DNA of 64,000 nt, from positions 248,001-312,000 of the forward strand of contig NZ_LRSE01000004.1 in the NCBI RefSeq assembly GCF_001634625.1, in the 5' to 3' direction. Position numbers and translations under genes: made by a program. The notes under the pieces were generated by a model, which saw only the letters and a program-made list of their open reading frames with translations, had not been told where the DNA came from and ran no database searches. This document shows positions 53,029 through 62,138 of this stretch, one piece after another (the stretch's first letter is position 1; each line of letters begins with the position of its first letter). The DNA is from Croceicoccus bisphenolivorans (GTDB taxonomy: Bacteria > Pseudomonadota > Alphaproteobacteria > Sphingomonadales > Sphingomonadaceae).

Positions 53029-55407
53029 ATGATGGGACGTTTGCCGAGTTTTGGCCTTCGCGGAGCATTGACCGCGATTTCGACGGTTTCATTCCTGGCA
53101 CTTGCAGCCTGTGGAGGCGGGGGATCCGGTGGCGGCGTCATTTCGACGCCCGCGCCCACGCCTGCTCCCAGTCCGACACCCGCCCCTGCGCCCGCGCCAA
53201 GCCCGACGCCGACCGCGACCAATTTCAACACGCAGGAATACCGCGATTCGGACGGCAAGGCGCAGCACAACGCGATCTATGCCTGGCAAGAGGGGTATTC
53301 GGGCGACGGCGTTGCGATCGGCATCGTCGACACAGGCATCGACGTGGACAACCCGCAATTTGCCGGTCGTATCTCTGCCGCGTCTGCGGATGTCGCGGGT
53401 AGTCGCGGAGTGAACGATGTCGACGGGCACGGCACAAACGTGGCGATCGTGGCGGCAGCGGCGCGCGACAACAGTGGCGTGATGGGTATGGCCTATGAGG
53501 CCACGATCATCGCTCTGCGCGCCGACGAACCGGGCAGTTGCGCCGCAGCCGATCCAAGCGATCCTTCATCGGGTTGTTCGTTTTTCGACAGCGACATCGC
53601 CCGCGGTGTCGATGCGGCGGTGGCTGCGGGCGCGCGCGTCGTGAACCTCTCGCTTGGCGGTTCGGCACCGACCCAGCAATTGCGCGATGCCGTCGCGCGG
53701 GCAGGTGAAGCCGGCGTGGTCGTGGTGGTATCGGCAGGGAACGATGGTGCTTCGACCGATCCGCAGATCGATCCCGACAACCCCGACCCCTTTGCCAGCG
53801 GCCTTCGCGCGGCAGCACCCGAAAACGTGATCATCGTCGGTTCGGTGGACGCGAACGATACGATTTCCAGCTTCAGCAACCGTGCCGGCAGCGATGCCCA
53901 GTTCTACATCACTGCGCGGGGCGAGGATGTGTGCTGTGTCTACGACAACGGTGAGATCTATACCGAGGTGTCGGGCGGGGCGGAGTATGTCTACGTCCTC
54001 TACGGCACCAGTTTCTCGGCGCCGCAAGTGGCGGGTGCGGCCGCGCTTCTGGCGCAGGCTTTCCCGAACCTGACTGGCGCGGAAATCGTGGACCTGATCC
54101 TGCTGGGCGCGCGCGATGCCGGGGCGGCGGGTGTCGATCCGGTCTACGGGCACGGTGTTCTGGACATCGAACGGTCTTTCGCTCCGCAGGGTACGACTTC
54201 GCTGGCCGGCACGGGGATCGCGGTTTCGCTTGGCGAAGGAACGGGCGTGACCAGTGCGGCGATGGGCGATGCCGTCGCGCGCGCCAGCATCGGCACCGTG
54301 ATTACCGACAAGTATGACCGGGCTTACGGGTTGGACCTGGCCTCTGGCCTGTCCCGCGCCCGCGTGGAGCCGAAGCTTTACGGCGCGGTCAACGGGCGGA
54401 CGCAGGGGCTGGAGATCGAAGCGGGCAGCGCATCGCTGGCTTTCACGGTAGATCCCGGTGCAGTGCGGGCGGCCGCGCCCGTTCCGCTGCGGCTCGATAC
54501 AGAGAACGTCGATCGCGCGCGCCTGCTTGCGGCGCGGCTCGGTGCGCGCATCGCACCCGGCACCCAATTCGCTTTCGCGCTGCGCGAGGGCGCGCGCGGG
54601 CTGGAAGCGGGACTTGCCGGACAGTCCCGCCCCGCGTTCCTCGTCGCGGGTGAGGCGGGCAACGACATGGGCTTCGTCGCCCGCCGCGACGGGGCGGTTG
54701 CGGTGCGGCAGGCATTTGGCGATTTCGGGCTGACCGTGTCTGGCGAAAGCGGCAAGGTCTGGACTGATCCGCTTGGCGGTCAGACCCGTCTGCAAGGCGA
54801 AACCGGCGATTTCACCCGCTATACGGCCAGGTTCGACTGGTCGGGGAATGCGCTGGCATTGTCGGCGGCAGCAAGCTGGCTGGCAGAGGAAGAGACGATG
54901 CTGGGCGCGCGCCTTGCCGACAACTTCGGCGCGGGCGGTGCGGACAGCGTGTTCCTTGATGCAACGGCAAGCATCCGTCCGGCACGCGGCTGGTCGCTTT
55001 CCGCAGATTACCGGCACGGTTTTACCAGCGCCGATGCAATGGGTCTGGTCGCGGAAGGGTCGAAATTCCAGAGCAGCGCGTGGAGCGTGGATGTCGAGCG
55101 CAGGGGTGTTTTCGCTGGTGCCGATGGCCTCGGTTTTCGGGTGTCGCAGCCGCTGCGGGTGGAATCGGGCGGGCTCGGCCTGAAGCTGCCGGTGGGCTAC
55201 GATTACGCCAGCGAAACGGCATCGTTCGGCGTGCGCGAACTGTCGCTCGCTCCTTCGGGACGCGAACGGATCGCCGAACTGCGTTGGTTCGGGCCGTTGG
55301 CGGGCGGCAACGTCACCGCCAGCCTGTTCTTCCGCACCGATCCCGGCCACGTCGCCGCCTTGCCCGATGACAAGGGCGGCGCGATCCGCTGGTTCGCGAA
55401 GTTCTAG
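53029..55407 (+). CDS. Lipid-anchored S8 subtilase autotransporter (NalP-like layout)
   Basis: The 792-residue protein has a signal peptide with LAAC lipobox (Cys28), a Pro/Thr/Ala linker (about 40-62) and a subtilisin domain. The triad is Asp101 (VDTGID), His134 (GHGTNVA) and Ser328 (GTSFSAP), and SAGNDG provides the oxyanion asparagine. The last 270 residues are beta-rich and end IRWFAKF with terminal Phe, as in autotransporter barrels. The combination of lipoprotein plus subtilase plus barrel is known from Neisseria NalP. Two cysteine pairs occur in the protease part. Substrates are unknown. Confidence 0.87.
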   Translation: MMGRLPSFGLRGALTAISTVSFLALAACGGGGSGGGVISTPAPTPAPSPTPAPAPAPSPTPTATNFNTQEYRDSDGKAQHNAIYAWQEGYSGDGVAIGIVDTGIDVDNPQFAGRISAASADVAGSRGVNDVDGHGTNVAIVAAAARDNSGVMGMAYEATIIALRADEPGSCAAADPSDPSSGCSFFDSDIARGVDAAVAAGARVVNLSLGGSAPTQQLRDAVARAGEAGVVVVVSAGNDGASTDPQIDPDNPDPFASGLRAAAPENVIIVGSVDANDTISSFSNRAGSDAQFYITARGEDVCCVYDNGEIYTEVSGGAEYVYVLYGTSFSAPQVAGAAALLAQAFPNLTGAEIVDLILLGARDAGAAGVDPVYGHGVLDIERSFAPQGTTSLAGTGIAVSLGEGTGVTSAAMGDAVARASIGTVITDKYDRAYGLDLASGLSRARVEPKLYGAVNGRTQGLEIEAGSASLAFTVDPGAVRAAAPVPLRLDTENVDRARLLAARLGARIAPGTQFAFALREGARGLEAGLAGQSRPAFLVAGEAGNDMGFVARRDGAVAVRQAFGDFGLTVSGESGKVWTDPLGGQTRLQGETGDFTRYTARFDWSGNALALSAAASWLAEEETMLGARLADNFGAGGADSVFLDATASIRPARGWSLSADYRHGFTSADAMGLVAEGSKFQSSAWSVDVERRGVFAGADGLGFRVSQPLRVESGGLGLKLPVGYDYASETASFGVRELSLAPSGRERIAELRWFGPLAGGNVTASLFFRTDPGHVAALPDDKGGAIRWFAKF

Positions 55408-55429
55408 GGGTCAGGCCAGTTTTAGCGCG

Positions 55430-56113
55430 TCAGGCTCCGGGCGGCGGGCCTGCCATCAATCCGCGCACGAAGTTGACGAGGCCGGTTTGCCGTTCGCGCC
55501 GCATGCGTTCGGCGTGCAGGATTTCACGCACCTGCGCAAAACAGCTATCAACGTCGTCATTGACCACGACGTAGCGATATTCGGACCAGTGGCTGATTTC
55601 CGCGCGGGCGCGTTCCATGCGCGCCTCGATCACCTTGGCATCGTCGGTGCCGCGCGATTCGAGGCGGCGGCGCAGTTCATCGATGCTGGGCGGCAGGATG
55701 AAGACCGGCACCACGTCCTCGCTCGCCCGCTGGTTCAGCTGCTGCGTTCCCTGCCAGTCGATGTCGAACAGGAAGTCCTTGCCTTCCTTCATGCCGTTCC
55801 AGATCTGCGCCTTGGGCGTGCCGTAGCTGTGGCCGAAGACATGCGCCCATTCCAGGAAGGCGTGCTCATCCACCATCGTGTCGAACGTGGGCTGGTCGAC
55901 AAAATGATAGTCCTTCCCTTCCACTTCGCCCGGTCGCATCGGGCGGGTGGTGGCGGAAACGGAAAGGCGCAGGTCATCGTCCGCGGCCAGCAGCTTGCGT
56001 GCGATGGTGGTCTTGCCCGCGCCCGATGGGGAGGACAGGATGAACATCAGGCCGCGCCGCTGTAGCGACGCCCCTTCGGGATCGTGGGCCGGATCGTGGC
56101 GTTCTGCAGTCAT
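55430..56113 (-). CDS. gmk: Guanylate kinase
   Basis: This enzyme phosphorylates GMP to GDP with ATP. The 227-residue protein has the P-loop SSPSGAGKTT, the GMP-binding SVSATTRPMRPGE and the FLFDIDWQGTQQL segment. It is slightly longer than E. coli Gmk at both ends. The gene converges with the S8 peptidase and is preceded by an unknown small membrane-associated gene. The first Met was kept, although an internal start near MFILSSPSG would also give a full domain. Confidence 0.95.
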   Translation of the reverse strand: MTAERHDPAHDPEGASLQRRGLMFILSSPSGAGKTTIARKLLAADDDLRLSVSATTRPMRPGEVEGKDYHFVDQPTFDTMVDEHAFLEWAHVFGHSYGTPKAQIWNGMKEGKDFLFDIDWQGTQQLNQRASEDVVPVFILPPSIDELRRRLESRGTDDAKVIEARMERARAEISHWSEYRYVVVNDDVDSCFAQVREILHAERMRRERQTGLVNFVRGLMAGPPPGA

Positions 56114-56197
56114 GCGCGCTGATGGCCGCGAGAAGGCGGGCCGGTCAAGTTCGATGCGCGAATCTTTACCGTGTTTCGGCCGGTAAACCGGTGCGGG

Positions 56198-56551
56198 CTA
56201 CTTTTCGGAACGTTCCATCTGCTCGCGGATCTGCTTGCGCCCTTCCGAGCGTGCTTCCCGCGTGCCGACGGTCCGGTCGTAGAACGACTTGCCGAGGATC
56301 CCTGCGCCCACGATGATCGCGCCGGGGACGGAACGTGTCGCGATCCGCGCAACCGCGACTGCGGCCAGCGTCTGCGCCATCGACCTGCCTTCGACCACCT
56401 TTTCGGCGTCTTCCCGGCTGTAACGCGTGCGCAGCAAGGCTTTTTCCGTGAAATGACGGGCAAGCCGCCCGGCACCGCGCAGGGCGATGTCGGTCACGAT
56501 CAGGTTGGTCATCGGATTGGGGCTGAGCCCGGGGATACGGCGCTTGGGCAT
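56198..56551 (-). CDS. Conserved small protein with one membrane segment
   Basis: The 117-residue protein has a hydrophobic helix (about 63-88) and charged ends, the C-terminus being Arg/Glu/Lys-rich. No family is recognised. It is conserved-looking and lies between gmk and sspB, reading the same way. An alternative start at the second Met (residue 14) is possible. No functional clue beyond location is visible. Confidence 0.65.
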   Translation of the reverse strand: MPKRRIPGLSPNPMTNLIVTDIALRGAGRLARHFTEKALLRTRYSREDAEKVVEGRSMAQTLAAVAVARIATRSVPGAIIVGAGILGKSFYDRTVGTREARSEGRKQIREQMERSEK

Positions 56552-56606
56552 TGTGGTCCTCTTGTCGCTGTCCGGCGCCGTTCAGGCGGGATCGACGCGC
56601 CGGACC

Positions 56607-57113
56607 TTACTTCTTCTTCCCGAAATCGACAGTCACGACGTTCGAGCCGTCGTCCGGGGTTACCGGAGAAACGTCGCCGACGCCTGCCTGTTCCGAATCG
56701 TTTTCGGCATCTTCGTGCGGTTCGGGCGAACGATCCGCGTCGATCGCCTGGAACTGCAGGCCGAAATCGACTGCGGGATCGACGAAAGCGGTGATCGCGC
56801 CGAACGGGATCACCAGCTTGGCCGGAACGGCATTGAAGCTGAGGCCGACCGAGAAACGGTCGTCTTCCACCGTCAGGTCCCAGAACTTGTTCTGCAGCAC
56901 GATCGTCATCTCGTCCGGAAAGCGGGCGCGCAGGTCCGCCGGGATCGAGACGCCGACAGCGCCGGTCTTGAACGTGATGTAGAAGTGGTGCGAACCGGGA
57001 AGCTCGCTTCCGGCGGCCTCCACCTCGCGCAGGACGCGGCCGACGACTGCGCGCAGGGCCTCCTGCACGATTTCGTCGTAGGGGATCAGGCTGTCGGGCG
57101 GTGCTTCGCTCAT
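56607..57113 (-). CDS. sspB: SspB-type ClpXP adaptor protein
   Basis: This 168-residue protein of the alphaproteobacterial SspB group delivers ssrA-tagged substrates to ClpXP. The core shows [33 protein letters not shown] and [16 protein letters not shown]. The C-terminus is a flexible acidic tail ending [10 protein letters not shown], similar to the ClpX-binding tail of known SspB. The ATG at 57113 is preceded by only weak ribosome-binding sequence, but the upstream frame is not family-like. It is divergent from hisB. Confidence 0.9.
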   Translation of the reverse strand: MSEAPPDSLIPYDEIVQEALRAVVGRVLREVEAAGSELPGSHHFYITFKTGAVGVSIPADLRARFPDEMTIVLQNKFWDLTVEDDRFSVGLSFNAVPAKLVIPFGAITAFVDPAVDFGLQFQAIDADRSPEPHEDAENDSEQAGVGDVSPVTPDDGSNVVTVDFGKKK

Positions 57114-57314
57114 ACGGGCCGGATTGACCCTTTGGCCGCGCGCGGTCAAGCTGGAAATGCGCAATTTGCCTTGCCCGAAAGCGGAAATGCGCCCTTGCGG
57201 CAACACCGGGCAGGGGAACGATCTGCGCGACATCACAATGGATTGCACGCGATTCGCCCCCGCCGCGTCGCTTCGTGTCTTGCACCGGTGCGCAACGCGC
57301 TTATAGCGGGCGCC

Positions 57315-57923
57315 ATGCGTACCGGATCGATCTCTCGAAAGACCAAGGAAACCGCCATCGAAGTGGCCGTGAACCTCGACGGCACGGGCGAATACGACAT
57401 CGCCACGGGCGTCGGTTTCCTCGACCATATGGTGGAGCAATTTTCGCGCCATTCGCTGATCGACGTGACGTTGAAAGTCGATGGCGACTTGCACGTGGAC
57501 CAGCACCACACGGTGGAAGACAGCGCCATCGCGCTGGGCGAGGCGATCCTGCAAGCCCTTGGCGAAAAACGCGGAATCGCGCGATATGGCGCGGCCTATT
57601 CGCCGATGGACGAAACGCTGGCCCGTGTCGCGCTGGATATTTCCGGCAGGCCCTACCTCGTATGGAAGGCTGGCTTTTCGCAGCCGCGCCTTGGCGAGAT
57701 GGATACCGAGCTGTTCGAACACTGGTTCCATTCGATCGCGCAGGCCGCGGGCATCACGCTGCACATCGAACTGCTTTACGGGCAGAACAACCATCACATC
57801 ATCGAGGGGATCTACAAGGGATTCGCCCGCGCGATGCGTTCGGCCGTCGAACTCGATCCGCGCAAGGGCGATGCCGTCCCCTCCACCAAGGGCCTGCTCG
57901 GAAAGGGCACGATAGAGGCCTGA
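57315..57923 (+). CDS. hisB: Imidazoleglycerol-phosphate dehydratase HisB
   Basis: Sixth step of histidine synthesis. The 202-residue monofunctional form has the metal-binding histidine clusters [25 protein letters not shown]-type (here [10 protein letters not shown]) and [10 protein letters not shown]. The ATG at 57315 was used; earlier in-frame starts enter the divergent gap. It heads the plus-strand hisB-hisH-hisA-hisF group, 4 bp before hisH. Confidence 0.97.
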   Translation: MRTGSISRKTKETAIEVAVNLDGTGEYDIATGVGFLDHMVEQFSRHSLIDVTLKVDGDLHVDQHHTVEDSAIALGEAILQALGEKRGIARYGAAYSPMDETLARVALDISGRPYLVWKAGFSQPRLGEMDTELFEHWFHSIAQAAGITLHIELLYGQNNHHIIEGIYKGFARAMRSAVELDPRKGDAVPSTKGLLGKGTIEA

Positions 57924-57927
57924 TGCC

Positions 57928-58557
57928 ATGCCCGGACATGTCGCACTGATCGATTACGGCGCGGGCAACCTGCAGTCCGTGGCCAATGCGCTGAAGGCCG
58001 CCGGTGCGCCTCTCGTCAAGGTTACCGACAAGCCCGATGTCGTGCTTGCGGCAGAGCGTGTCGTCCTGCCCGGTGTGGGCGCGTTCGGCGCCTGCGCGCG
58101 CGCCTTGCGCGGCATATCCGGTATGGTCGAGGCGATGGAGCAGCGGGTGCTGGATGAAGGCGCACCGTTCCTTGGCATCTGCGTCGGCATGCAACTCCTC
58201 GCCTCGCGCGGGGTGGAGCACGGCGTTCACAAGGGGCTGGACTGGATCGGCGGCGAAGTCATCGCGATCGAAGTCACCGATCCGGCGATAAAAGTGCCGC
58301 ACATGGGCTGGAACGACGTTGCGGCGATGAAGCACCGCGACGGGGCCGGCCTGATCGAGCGGGGGGAGGCCTATTTCCTCCACTCCTACCATTTCGTGCC
58401 GGATGAAGGCCGCGACATTGCCGCGATCACCGATCACGGCGGCGCGATCACCGCCGCCGTTGCGCGCGACAACATTCTGGGCGTCCAGTTCCATCCGGAA
58501 AAGAGCCAGCGCTACGGCATCGAATTGCTGGAGCGGTGGCTGGACTGGAAGCCTTGA
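57928..58557 (+). CDS. hisH: Imidazole glycerol phosphate synthase glutaminase subunit HisH
   Basis: HisH hydrolyses glutamine and passes ammonia to HisF. The 209-residue class I amidotransferase has nucleophile Cys85 in LGICVGMQLL and the His/Glu pair in VQFHPEKS. YGAGNLQSV near the start is typical. It partners with HisF encoded at 59398. Spacing to hisB is 4 bp and to hisA 72 bp. Confidence 0.96.
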   Translation: MPGHVALIDYGAGNLQSVANALKAAGAPLVKVTDKPDVVLAAERVVLPGVGAFGACARALRGISGMVEAMEQRVLDEGAPFLGICVGMQLLASRGVEHGVHKGLDWIGGEVIAIEVTDPAIKVPHMGWNDVAAMKHRDGAGLIERGEAYFLHSYHFVPDEGRDIAAITDHGGAITAAVARDNILGVQFHPEKSQRYGIELLERWLDWKP

Positions 58558-58629
58558 GTTTTTAGTGGCGTCTGACCGCCGATGCCGACCAACCTTGGCG
58601 CTTTGGGTGCCTATGAAGAGAAGTTGCGT

Positions 58630-59358
58630 ATGATCGTATTCCCCGCAATCGACCTCAAGGGCGGGCAGGTCGTCCGGCTTGCCGAAGGCGATATGGACCG
58701 CGCCACCGTTTATGGCGACAATCCCGCCGCGCAGGCGAAGATCTTTGCCGAGGCTGGCGCGATGCACCTCCACGTCGTCGATCTCGACGGGTCGTTCGCC
58801 GGAGAGGCGCGCAATCGGGAGGCGGTGGAAGCCATCGTCGATGCGTTCGAAGGTTACGTCCAGCTTGGCGGCGGCATCCGCACTCCGCAAGTGGTGGAGG
58901 CATGGTTCGACGCAGGCGTGGCGCGCATCGTGATGGGCACTGCCGCGCTGAAAGATCCGCAGTTCGTGAAGGACATGGCAAAGGAATATCCCGGTGGCAT
59001 CGTCGTCGCGGTCGACGCGAAAGACGGCATGGTGGCCACTGCTGGCTGGGCCGATGTGTCGGACGTGCCGGTGGTCGACATGGCCCGCCGGTTCGAGGAT
59101 GCGGGCGTCACCAGCCTGCTGTTCACCGACATCGGGCGCGACGGCATGCTGAAGGGTTGCAATATCGAGGCGACGGTCGACCTTGCCCGCGCGGTCGATA
59201 TTCCGGTGATCGCCAGCGGCGGGGTGAAGGGGCTGGACGATATCCGCATGCTCTCCCTCTATGCCAATGACGGGATCGAGGGGGTCATCACCGGTCGCGC
59301 GATCTATGACGGGCGGCTCGACCTTGCCACCGCGCTGAAGATGGCCGCTGCCGCCTGA
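58630..59358 (+). CDS. hisA: ProFAR isomerase HisA
   Basis: HisA performs the Amadori rearrangement of ProFAR. The 242-residue beta/alpha barrel begins MIVFPAIDLKGGQVVRL with catalytic Asp8. The second acid lies in LFTDIGRDGMLKG, and phosphate-binding glycines lie in the ASGGVKG segment. A longer frame upstream by 16 codons was rejected for family start. It lies 39 bp before hisF. Confidence 0.97.
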   Translation: MIVFPAIDLKGGQVVRLAEGDMDRATVYGDNPAAQAKIFAEAGAMHLHVVDLDGSFAGEARNREAVEAIVDAFEGYVQLGGGIRTPQVVEAWFDAGVARIVMGTAALKDPQFVKDMAKEYPGGIVVAVDAKDGMVATAGWADVSDVPVVDMARRFEDAGVTSLLFTDIGRDGMLKGCNIEATVDLARAVDIPVIASGGVKGLDDIRMLSLYANDGIEGVITGRAIYDGRLDLATALKMAAAA

Positions 59359-59397
59359 TCGCGCTATGATCCCCGCGTTTTCCCGGAGTCTTTTGCA

Positions 59398-60195
59398 ATG
59401 ACCGTTCGCGTTCGCGTGATCCCCTGCCTCGACGTTGCCGACGGGCGCGTGGTGAAGGGCGTGAACTTCGTCGACCTGATCGATGCGGGCGATCCGGTGG
59501 AACAGGCCAAGGCATACGACGCGGCGGGCGCGGACGAGCTGTGTTTTCTCGACATATCGGCCAGCCATGAAGGACGCGGCACGTTGATCGATGTCGTGCG
59601 GCGCACGGCGGAAGTCTGTTTCATGCCGCTTACCGTGGGCGGCGGCGTGCGCAGTGCTGACGATGCCCGCGCATTGTTGCTGGCAGGGGCGGACAAGGTC
59701 GCCGTCAATTCCGCCGCCGTTTCGCGCCCCGAAGTCGTGGCCGAAATCGCCGAACGTTTCGGCAGCCAGTGTGTAGTCGCCAGCGTGGACGCACGGCGGG
59801 TCTGTGGACCGGGTGTGGATAACCCCGGGGATGACCGTGGGGAAAGGCGGTGGGAAATTTTCACCCACGGCGGGCGCAAGGAGACCGGCATCGACGCGAT
59901 CGAACATGCCCGTCGCCTTGCCGATCTTGGCGCGGGTGAACTTCTCGTCACTTCCATGGACGGGGACGGAACGAAGCGGGGCTATGACCTCGAACTCACC
60001 CGCACGATTGCGGATGCGGTGGGCATTCCGGTTATCGCCAGCGGCGGTGTCGGCAATCTGGGTCATCTCGTCGCCGGCGTGACGGAAGGGCGTGCCAGCG
60101 CGGTGCTGGCGGCCAGCATCTTCCATTTCGGCCAGCACACGATTGCCGAGGCGCACGAGGCGCTGCGCATGGCCGGACTTCCAGCCAGAAGTTGA
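59398..60195 (+). CDS. hisF: Imidazole glycerol phosphate synthase cyclase subunit HisF, with short insert
   Basis: HisF cyclises PRFAR to IGP and AICAR. The 265-residue barrel starts [20 protein letters not shown] with catalytic Asp12 and has IDRDGT-like [16 protein letters not shown]. Compared with family members there is an insert of about 13 residues ([15 protein letters not shown] region, after VDARRV) in the loop near the second catalytic Asp. This may affect contact with HisH. The next histidine gene, hisE, is 3.7 kb downstream. Confidence 0.96.
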   Translation: MTVRVRVIPCLDVADGRVVKGVNFVDLIDAGDPVEQAKAYDAAGADELCFLDISASHEGRGTLIDVVRRTAEVCFMPLTVGGGVRSADDARALLLAGADKVAVNSAAVSRPEVVAEIAERFGSQCVVASVDARRVCGPGVDNPGDDRGERRWEIFTHGGRKETGIDAIEHARRLADLGAGELLVTSMDGDGTKRGYDLELTRTIADAVGIPVIASGGVGNLGHLVAGVTEGRASAVLAASIFHFGQHTIAEAHEALRMAGLPARS

Positions 60196-60317
60196 TCGTC
60201 GATGCCGGTATGTCGTTCGTAGAGCGATAGTATGCGGAATCGGGACGGGGATTGCATCGCGCTGCCGAATGGTTACATGCGCAACCAGATTGCCTTTCCC
60301 CCGAGGTTCGATTCCCT

Positions 60318-61943
60318 ATGCGTATCCTGTCGCTTGCCGCAGCATCGCTGCTGCTGGCATCCTGCACTGCCACCAATACGACTTCCGGCCCGAAAACCGC
60401 GCCCAGCGCGCCGTTCATCGAAGGCGACATTCGTTACCTCGCGTCGGATGCGCTTGACGGGCGCAAGGCGGGCACTGCCGGTTTCGATGCGGCGTCCGAC
60501 TATGTCGCGCAGCGTTTCGCGGCGATCGGGCTGAAGCCCGGCGGCACGGACGGAACTTGGTTCCAGCCGGTGGACCTGCGCATCAAGTCCTATGGCGCGA
60601 TCGACGGCAACGTGATGGAACTGTCCGGCCCGAACGCGCCGGACGGGTTGGAGGCGAACGAGGACTACATCGTTACCGCTGCGGGCAACGCGCTGTCGGG
60701 CACCGTCGAAGCTCCGCTCGTTTTCGTGGGGCAAGGGTTTGTCGATCCGCGAACGGGCCGCGACGATCTGGCCGGTGTGGATCTGGAAGGAAAGATCGCG
60801 GTCGCACTGTCGGGCGCGCCCGAATACCTTGATCCCGAAGAACTGGCCTATTTCAAGAGCACGCGCATCGACCGGCTTGCCGATGCAGGCGCGGTGGGGG
60901 TCATTTCGCTTAGCCTTCCCAAGGATGACAAGCCTGCCGCGTGGAAGGGCACGAAGGACTATTACCACCACTACACACTGGCTACGTGGATCGGCCCCGA
61001 CGGGACGGCATTCGGGCGCAAACCCGCCTATCGCGCCTATGCGACGATCCGGCCAGAATCGGCCGAAAAATTCCTGGCGAAACAGCCGGTCGACCTGAAA
61101 TCGGCGTTCGAGACGACAAACACCCGCGAGGGACGGTTCAGGCCGTTCGACATGGGCGTGACCGCGAAGATGACGTTCGACCAGAAGCTGCGGGACGTCA
61201 CCAGCCGCAATGTCGTCGGCATGGTCGAAGGCACCGATCCGCAGTTGAAGAACGAATACGTCGTGCTCACTGCGCACCTCGACCATATCGGCCACGAACC
61301 GGCGGGCGCAGAGGGCGATGCGATCAACAACGGCGCGATGGACAACGCCTCGGGTGTTGCAATCATGCTGGACGTTGCCCGCAGGCTTGCCGCTAATCCG
61401 CCGCGCCGTTCAGTCCTGTTCGTCGCGTTGACGGCGGAGGAAATGGGCCTTGTCGGTTCGGCCTACAACGCGCGTTTCCCGACCGTTCCTGCCGGCAGCA
61501 TCGTCGCCAACGTCAACATGGACATGCCGATGGTGACATATCCGTTCAGCGACATCATCGCCTATGGCGCGGAGCGGACGACCATGTTCCCGGTGGTACG
61601 GGCCGCCGCCCGCCGGGCTGGCGTAACCCTTGCCGCCGACCCGAAGCCGGAAGAGGCGTTCTTCACCCGGTCCGATCACTATTCCTATGTCGAGACGGGC
61701 GTTCCGTCCGTCTACCTCGACACGGGGCCGGGTAATGGCGGGGACAAGGCGCTCGATACCTTTCTGGAAGAGCATTACCACAAGGTTTCGGACGAGGCCG
61801 AAGTGGTCGACTTCGAACAGGCGGCCCGCTTTGCCGGCATCAATTACGAAATCGCGCGCGGAATCGCGAATATGGGGCAGCGGCCGGTGTGGAAGAAGGA
61901 CGACTTCTTCGGCACGGTGTTCGGTGGGCGGATGGAGGACTGA
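60318..61943 (+). CDS. M28 family zinc peptidase lipoprotein with PA-like domain
   Basis: The 541-residue product has a signal peptide with LASC lipobox (Cys16), a PA-type insert (about 130-250) and the M28 catalytic core. Zinc ligands are visible in LTAHLDHIG, NGAMDNASG, TAEEMGLVG (general base Glu), VNMDMP and RSDHYSY. Such enzymes are secreted or periplasmic aminopeptidases. It lies inside the his cluster without evident relation to it. The ATG at 60318 was chosen for the lipobox distance. Confidence 0.9.
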   Translation: MRILSLAAASLLLASCTATNTTSGPKTAPSAPFIEGDIRYLASDALDGRKAGTAGFDAASDYVAQRFAAIGLKPGGTDGTWFQPVDLRIKSYGAIDGNVMELSGPNAPDGLEANEDYIVTAAGNALSGTVEAPLVFVGQGFVDPRTGRDDLAGVDLEGKIAVALSGAPEYLDPEELAYFKSTRIDRLADAGAVGVISLSLPKDDKPAAWKGTKDYYHHYTLATWIGPDGTAFGRKPAYRAYATIRPESAEKFLAKQPVDLKSAFETTNTREGRFRPFDMGVTAKMTFDQKLRDVTSRNVVGMVEGTDPQLKNEYVVLTAHLDHIGHEPAGAEGDAINNGAMDNASGVAIMLDVARRLAANPPRRSVLFVALTAEEMGLVGSAYNARFPTVPAGSIVANVNMDMPMVTYPFSDIIAYGAERTTMFPVVRAAARRAGVTLAADPKPEEAFFTRSDHYSYVETGVPSVYLDTGPGNGGDKALDTFLEEHYHKVSDEAEVVDFEQAARFAGINYEIARGIANMGQRPVWKKDDFFGTVFGGRMED

Positions 61944-62138
61944 TCCAACCGCCGGCGCTACAGCCGCTGGCTCATAGCGACGGGGCGGGTCTTACCTGCC
62001 CCCATGGTTCCCCCGATCCGTCCCGTCGCAAACACGGCCTGAGTTCCGGCCGTTCCCGGGTGCCCATTGCCGCCTGCGCGGCCAGTCCCTACCTTTGCGC
62101 GCGAATGCCCGGATCGTCGGGCCAGCAGGGGCAAGCCG

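Noticed and set aside
56487-57923. Plus-strand frame of 478 codons covering sspB and hisB
   Set aside because: Only the last 202 codons match HisB; the rest is a shadow of sspB on the other strand.
60240-60320. GGTTCGATTCCC word suggestive of a tRNA T-arm
   Set aside because: No acceptor or anticodon stem can be formed around it; it lies just before the M28 peptidase start.
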